Positions 58,170-64,000 of a stretch of DNA of 64,000 bases are shown here, in pieces. The position numbers were made by a program, and so were the translations under genes. Every line of letters starts with the position of its first letter. Positions within the stretch are counted from its first letter, which is position 1. The notes beneath the pieces were generated by a model. It saw only the letters and a program-made list of their open reading frames with translations, did not search any database and was not told the origin of the DNA. This DNA comes from Capitulum mitella (Eukaryota; Arthropoda; Thecostraca; Pollicipedomorpha; Pollicipedidae), in contig CP099839.1 of the NCBI GenBank assembly GCA_030062745.1, positions 3,953,115 to 4,017,114 on the forward strand, in the 5' to 3' direction.

Positions 58170-59640
58170 CTCAGGCTCCCTTTACAGTTCCACGTGTTCC
58201 TGAGGACGTCTCAAGTGCTCCTTTGGCAGTTTCAGGGCACCTCGGACAGTTGTAGGGACTCATCAGGCAGTTTCAGGAGCTCTTAAGCCATCTCGCATTC
58301 CCTTCTGTCACCCCTGGGACATTTTTGCCGTCTAAAGAGCCTCTCAGGCAGTAACAAGGGCCCTCTATAAGTATCTCTCTGTCTAAGGCTGTCTTTGCTC
58401 TCACTCTAGGTCCTTTAGCCGTTTCTGGAGCTGTCTGGACGTTTTAGGAACCCCTTTGGTCGTCTCTCGGGAGCCTCTATTGTTACAGACTGCTAGTTAG
58501 CAGTCACAAAGAACCCTCTTCAGCAGTCTCAGTGGACCCTTTGTTGTCCTAAGTGCCCCTCTTGTTGTCTCTGGGGAACGTTGCTGCCGTTTTAGGGGCC
58601 CTCTGACAGTTACAAAAAAACCTTTTAGCGATTTCAGGGCCCCCTGTGCAGTGTCATGAGCCCTCTGAACGTTTTCGGTGGTCCCATGGCTGAATCAGGG
58701 GTCTTCCTCCGCTACATGGGGGTATAGCTGGCAGTCTTAGGACCACTCTACCCGTATCAGCGGCCTTTTATTGGCGTTTCAGGGGCCTCACTTGGCAGTC
58801 TCAGCGGAACCTTTTCCGTTTCAGGAGCCCACCTAACACGTTTGGGGGCCTTCTGGCCATCCAGGGTCCCCATAACGTCGTAAAGGCCCTCCTGTCGTCT
58901 TTGTTTAGCAGGGACTTCTCGGACCTTTTAGGCGGTCTCAGGGGACATTTGCCGTGTGGGGGCCCATCGTGCCGTCTCAGAACCCACCTGGCTTTGACCT
59001 TCCAGGCTTCATGACTGCATCAAGAAACCCTACGGTTTTCAAAAAGAACAGTGAAGCCCATTTGGGGTCCCCCTAGAGGTCGAAAGACCATCGATAAATT
59101 CCCGGTCAGGGGGCCCTGTCATTGGCCAGGGGCTCCTTGTAACGTGCCAGGCATCGTCTTAAGTTCTTGCAGTCTCAGGGGCCTCTCTGGCACTTTTAGC
59201 AGTCTCATGGACCATTTGCCGTGTTTGGGCCCCTTTTGCAATCCCAGGAACCATTGGAGAGTTTCAGGGGCCATTTTATCCGTCTTAGGGGTCATTTTGC
59301 CGTTTCAGAGTCCCATTAACCCTCCCGGAGGCCCTCTTGCTGTATCAGGAACCTTCAGCTTTCTACACAGGCCTACGAAACCCATTCGGGGCCCCTATGA
59401 TATTCCAGGGGCACTTATGCCGCCCAAGGAACTAAGTCCTCATCTTGGCTGTCTCAGGGGCCCTATGACCTTTCTGGCGGTCTCACGGGGCACTCTACCG
59501 TGTTGGAGCCTTCTTTGCGTGTCATGGGTCATCTAGCCCTCCCAGAAGCCCTCTGACTGCATCAAGAACTCTTCAGATTTTTACAGAGACCCGTGAAGCT
59601 CATACGAGGCCTTTTGGGACCCCTCTCAGGCCTCGGGATG
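58170..59640. repeat. Degenerate short-period array, 1.4 kb
   Basis: Dozens of variants of a motif like gcagtctcaggggccctcttg recur every 25-45 bases for the whole stretch. Spellings include gtctcagg, tttcagg, cgtcttagg and ctggcagt, each followed by a C/T-rich half and a GG or CC dyad. There is no exact period. Open frames in it (for example 59051-59536) are by-products. Confidence 0.75.
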
Positions 59641-59689
59641 AAGTGGGACGATCGCCCCCTCGCCCTCCTCCCTGGATCCGCGCCTGAGT

Positions 59690-59910
59690 TGGATCACACG
59701 GTTGTCTACGGAATCAGAAATGGAATAGCTTCCAAAGGCTTCTTTCGATATAGTGGTGCTTCGAGTAATCGATCCCGAAATCGACTCATTTTGTTCGGGT
59801 CGGAATCGGAATCGATTTAGATTTGGAAAACCAAGTTGAGACAGAATTATAACTGATTCAAGCCACAGACCAGATTCAGAATCGATGCCCCGAAGTGGAA
59901 TCAAACTCAA
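59690..59910 (+). repeat. GAATCG-rich dispersed repeat, copy 2
   Basis: Aligns with 52900-53090 in the same orientation, including the terminal gaatcgatgccccgaagtgg against gaatcgattcccccaagtgg. Confidence 0.65.
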
Positions 59911-61017
59911 GTCTGTTGCGTGCAGCGTGAAAAAATGTGCTTAAGCGTGAAAGAGAAGAAAAGAAAAATGGATGACTCAAAGACACCGGGACTTACAGCG
60001 GAAGCATACATTATCCGCAATTCCACGGACACTAAAATCATCATGGCCATAGGTTTCGGTGAGGGCCTAGGCCCATCTCAAAGAGGGCTCTCTAACGTCT
60101 TGAACCATGCATATTAGGTTTATAAGGAAGCGGTGGTAACTTCAGGGATATGAGGGCCAAAGCTGCATTTTGGTTCTCCTATTGTCCTACGGGGCTCTAC
60201 GCGGCGCTCATTGTGGAACAACCAGAGCCCTTCCTGAACTCTGTGCGATTTCCCGCACTCCAAAATATTGCCGTCACAGATTTCCAATCAGCTGCTGTCC
60301 ATGCTCTTCGCATCCGCTTTGTTGAACTACGAGTGCGTCATATTCAATTGCCTTCTGTAAGAGGTAACTCCAAATAGACCACGAAACATTCTGCATCATC
60401 TGACGTTGACGGGCGCTCCGAGATTAAAGCTTCAGGATATCGTCCACGTTGAAGCTTAATGTAGGTCTCACAGAACATATGAAATCTCTAAGAATACGGG
60501 CGTTGTTATGTGAAGTCGGTGGCCGACAAAACAGATAGAAAAACAAAAGCAGATGGGAGACATAACATGCGCCCTGTGTTTGCATGAGAAAATCTGGACA
60601 GAGGATAAATGATATATGGCATACATCCAACCCATTTGTCAAAACCTGAAAACTGATTCGCTGATAGGCCCGTCCACCAGGACTGATACCGAAATGATTT
60701 GGTTTCGACTTCACCTTATTTCGGGTGCAGGGACTTAATGTTCCGGATTTTTTGTTTGTCATTGCCAGGAACAGTTTTGGGTAAAACCATGAAACGTAAT
60801 CTATAGCATGCATTCAGTCTTCACACTCCAGACGTATAGTGAAGCCATCCGCAATAGTCTCGCGGCTATTACGGCCTCTCGTCAAAAGTAACAAAAGCGA
60901 GGGGTAAGTCGTCATCAATACACGCAATGCCAAACATACAATGTACGTAATCACTGTCATTTGAACGACTTAAAGAAAAAGTGCACAAGACGCAACAAAA
61001 CAACATATTGAAGGACG

Positions 61018-61152
61018 GCGCATCATCCCTGCTCTCTGCTTAAGTGGCGTCTCAGGTGGCGACCAAACAGGGAGATGGGGAGCCGCGGCAGATCGAGTGG
61101 CAACGAGTTGAGCTGCCGTGCCGCACGGCTGCAAAAACGTTTCCGGCCCATG
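61018..61152 (-). mobile_element. LINE 3'-terminal relic
   Basis: The minus strand reads GRKRFCSRAARQLNSLPLDL followed by LFGRHLRRHLSR. This is the typical end of non-LTR polymerases (F-x-x-RA-x-x-LN-SLP ... F-x-x-x-L-x-x-HL). No upstream blocks are present. Confidence 0.6.
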
Positions 61153-63000
61153 GTACAAATAGGTTGCCATTCTGCCTACTTTAACGTACTTATGTAAATG
61201 GATTTCCCCACTTTATTTTGCCAGCATATTTAACTTTACAATTTCCCTTATCATCAAACGAGGGTCTATGGAAAGCTTTTAAGAGTCATGTCTAATCGTT
61301 TTTCGTGCCTTTGAAGTCTGGGATAGAATCAGTAGCGCAACCATATGGGATCAGGTGGGTTAATTGATCCCTCCCCCTTCCATTATGTTTATTTGTGCCC
61401 AAAAAGTGGTCGGTTATCACAATCTACTTGTTTAGAAAATAAAAAGTGCCCAAAAATGCCCAATTTCTGTGTGTGCAATTTCTTTAATCTTAACTCTCTC
61501 CCCCCTCCCCCACGACCATTCTAGCTACTCTGCTGGATAGAATGTGCATATATCCGTTGTCATGGGAATCGGAAAACAGACGGAAATCAGCTTGATAAAG
61601 GAGGGAATAATCAGCAGTGATGTTCTATAAAGCGTGGTGAGCATAAATTGCTTTTTTCGATATGGCCTGTGCTTTTTTCTCAGCGTTACGTGCCAGTAAA
61701 ATGCAGTTATGTATCCATGTCCGTCTTACATCTCACGCTCAATGGAGTCGTCGTCTTTTAATCGTCACCATGACCTATTTGCTAAAGAGTCGGGCAACAG
61801 GGCCCGGTGAGTGGCAAACATTGGGTTCGAGTTCCAGAGCTGGCATCTGTATTTCACCTGAGACCGAAAGGGTCAGCCGATCACGGAACAGCCGTGTTTT
61901 GAAGTCGAGCATCGCGGTAAAGATTATCCCGCGTCATTTGTTTCGGCGCCGGGGGAAAATTACTTCATATTTGGAAGCATCTGGGTGGCGGGGTCACAGT
62001 CCAGAAACAAGATCAGCTTAACGTGGACTGCGATCTCGACGCCACGCACTTAACACATTCGGGATAAATTTACCGAAGCAACTGTTTGTCCTTCGACTCA
62101 TTTTAAACGCGGTCAGTGTGTTGAGAACATATTGAGTCAACGGAAGGATGCTATCGACCACACACTATCAGCCTGGCGAAGAGCACCCCATGATACAGGC
62201 CGCGGTAAACATATACTGATATTTTTTGTTGTACATTAACTCTGCATTAACGACAAAATCCATCACATGTACAAACTGCGGTGTCGTCCGTTCCTTTCTT
62301 TGCAGGCGATGTCTTTGTTTTATGTTAAAAGCGATTTGGAAGTCACGGGTTGCTTCCATTCTGCAAAACGCAAAAAGGCGCCCTGTTTTTAGTGGTTGAA
62401 TTTTGGACATCAGTGGGCATGTCTGTCCAAAAAAATCTGATGTAGTCTCTGACCATGGTCGGAGACTACGTCAATATTTTCGGTCACAGGATTCATGCCA
62501 TTTGAAGCCTGAGATGATCCTCGTCACGACAGGTGAACCCATTGGTTGCCGTTAACTTCGGACCACGTCCTCTCACCTGATATACATGCGTCAAAGGGGA
62601 TGCAATCGACTGATATTAAGCGTAGTCAGACGTGCGAGACCGTCACCTGAATGGTTATTGTCAACGAGAAAGGGATGATAATGACCACCAAGTCGACGAA
62701 CGGCGCTCATCTTCAAATCTTTGACCATGTTCTTCCCAGTTACCAACTCTCCGTGAGCATTAAACATGCAGCTCAATTTGATAAAAGTTTGCCGCATCAA
62801 GTAAACGATGCCATCTAAAAGAAAAAGCCCACCTCCATTTTGTGATGCTTGAAGATTTTGTCCGTACAACATGGCCAATGTAGCCATCTTTCCCAAGCCA
62901 ATGCAAATGTATTGCCCTTTTTTCGCGCACCCTATTTCATATCTATTGTTAATCTCAAATCATACGTATCATGTGTCAAATCATCTTCGGTTAACTTTAA

Positions 63001-63037
63001 TGTGCCTTCAGTCACACCAAATGTGACTGAAGGCACA
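63001..63037. other. Perfect 15-bp stem hairpin
   Basis: TGTGCCTTCAGTCAC and GTGACTGAAGGCACA are exact reverse complements around the 7-base loop ACCAAAT. Confidence 0.93.
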
Positions 63038-64000
63038 AAACGTCAAGCCGATGCCTGATGTGATATGATGTATATCCGGTAAAAACAGCGATGGTAGCAA
63101 ATAAGTAACACCGTAACATGGCAGATTACGTCGGTAAGGCCCGTCCAAAATCATTCTTAGCATTGGCAAAATTAGGAAAATGTATGCCCATGCAAATTTC
63201 GTTTTACTCCGTATTTTGGGCGCCCATTTTCCCGCCTATGAGCATATTGCGATTACGGGACTCATTATTTCAACTGCCCAAAGTCAAGACAAGTTTTATT
63301 TGGCTCTGCCTTAAGCGTTATTATCAAAGTTAGTAGGACTTAACCATGCTAGCCTTGGACTTGGTGGAGCTGGCCTAATTCTCCCTTTCGATGTGTACCT
63401 TCATGAATAGCAGCTTCTCGATCTGGTCAGGCTCGCGAAGATGTCGCAGTTGACTGCTCCTCCGCACCGTTCAAGTTTTTCACGCTCAGTCACCTCCGCA
63501 TCACGCAGCGGTGTATACCGTCAGCCCGCACTGGTATACTGTACCAGGCTCGGTGGAACTACTGGCAGTTGCAGACAACCACCGTTTTCACCAAGTTTTT
63601 CTTACCAGCCTAGAGCTCGTTGACGAATGATTCACAATCTTAACTGCGCGTCATACCTTGTCATGCATTGTCGGGTGGGATCGTATTCGGTGCTTCAGTT
63701 ATAACGCGGATCAAGGCGTACCTTGAAAATTTTTGCCTGGTTTCTATGACAGGTAATACCATCATTGACAGCTTTATCGCCAACGTCTCGTCACGATTTA
63801 TTGCAAGACGATTTCATTTTTCTCCTGTGTGCATTCTTTGACTGGACCGAAATCTAGTAAGGTCAGATCGTAGTTGATCTTCCGGTTGTAACGCAAATCA
63901 AGACGCTCCTTACAAAAGAAAAACCACAGCGTTTGTTGCACTGAAGCACGTTAAATTTGGAGATGAGTATTACCCTATTAATATGCCATACTGACATTTT

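Larger units (their letters stand above)
59911..64000. other. Right-end spacer
   Basis: Apart from a LINE 3' relic at 61.0-61.15 kb and a hairpin at 63001-63037, I see nothing assignable. A B-box-like gggttcgagttcc at 61821-61833 hints at another tRNA-derived relic, but no good A box precedes it. At about 63380-63470 the minus strand is open for some 30 codons (QLRHLREPDQIEKLLFMKVH), which I cannot place. Confidence 0.45.

Noticed and set aside
63380-63470. Minus-strand QLRHLREPDQIEKLLFMKVH as an exon
   Set aside because: It has about 30 codons, stops on both sides and no recognisable family, so it is too short to call.

Overview
The window is animal nuclear DNA, most likely from an arthropod and perhaps a crustacean. 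The reasons are spliced genes with GT-AG introns, interstitial arrays of the arthropod telomere motif TTAGG/CCTAA, and degenerate non-LTR retrotransposons. GC content is very uneven: coding exons at 0-3, 5-6, 21-36 and 47-49 kb are GC-rich, while introns and spacers at 9-20 and 37-46 kb are AT-rich. The species cannot be named from the sequence alone.

Six protein-coding genes are recognisable. From left to right they are: an ER-resident MZB1/pERp1-like protein ending in KDEL (+, 1-1120, 5' end off the window); the C-terminal leucine-rich half of SKP2 (+, 1844-3487); KRI1, a ribosome-biogenesis factor with all 12 coding exons assigned (-, 17647-5380); GDPD1-type glycerophosphodiester phosphodiesterase / lysophospholipase D lacking a visible first coding exon (+, 21079-25878); LEMD3/MAN1, an inner nuclear membrane protein with nine exons and, unusually, two LEM-domain exons (-, 37600-28864); and LTV1, a 40S-assembly factor in one coding exon (+, 47508-48908). 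For KRI1, LEMD3, SKP2 and GDPD1 the splice phases close exactly from exon to exon, which supports the models. KRI1 and LTV1 both act in ribosome assembly but are 30 kb apart and show no sign of operon-like linkage.

The rest is repeats. At least three 3' splice sites (one in KRI1, two in LEMD3) are embedded in tandem arrays that copy the acceptor AG and the first bases of the exon into the upstream intron, and a fourth LEMD3 acceptor has a single such copy. The KRI1 case is 13 copies of exactly 50 bp. Other elements are a 2 kb inverted repeat and a TTAGG-looped foldback element in KRI1 introns, a three-copy dispersed repeat carrying CCTAA arrays, a four-copy MITE-like family in two size classes, three decayed LINE reverse-transcriptase fragments, several minisatellites, and a 1.4 kb degenerate array at 58-59.6 kb.

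Five reading-frame breaks occur in otherwise intact genes. Each is repaired by removing one base from a homopolymer (four C4/G4 runs and one A6 run), so over-called homopolymers in the assembly are the likely cause. From 49 kb to the right end there is no gene I can identify.
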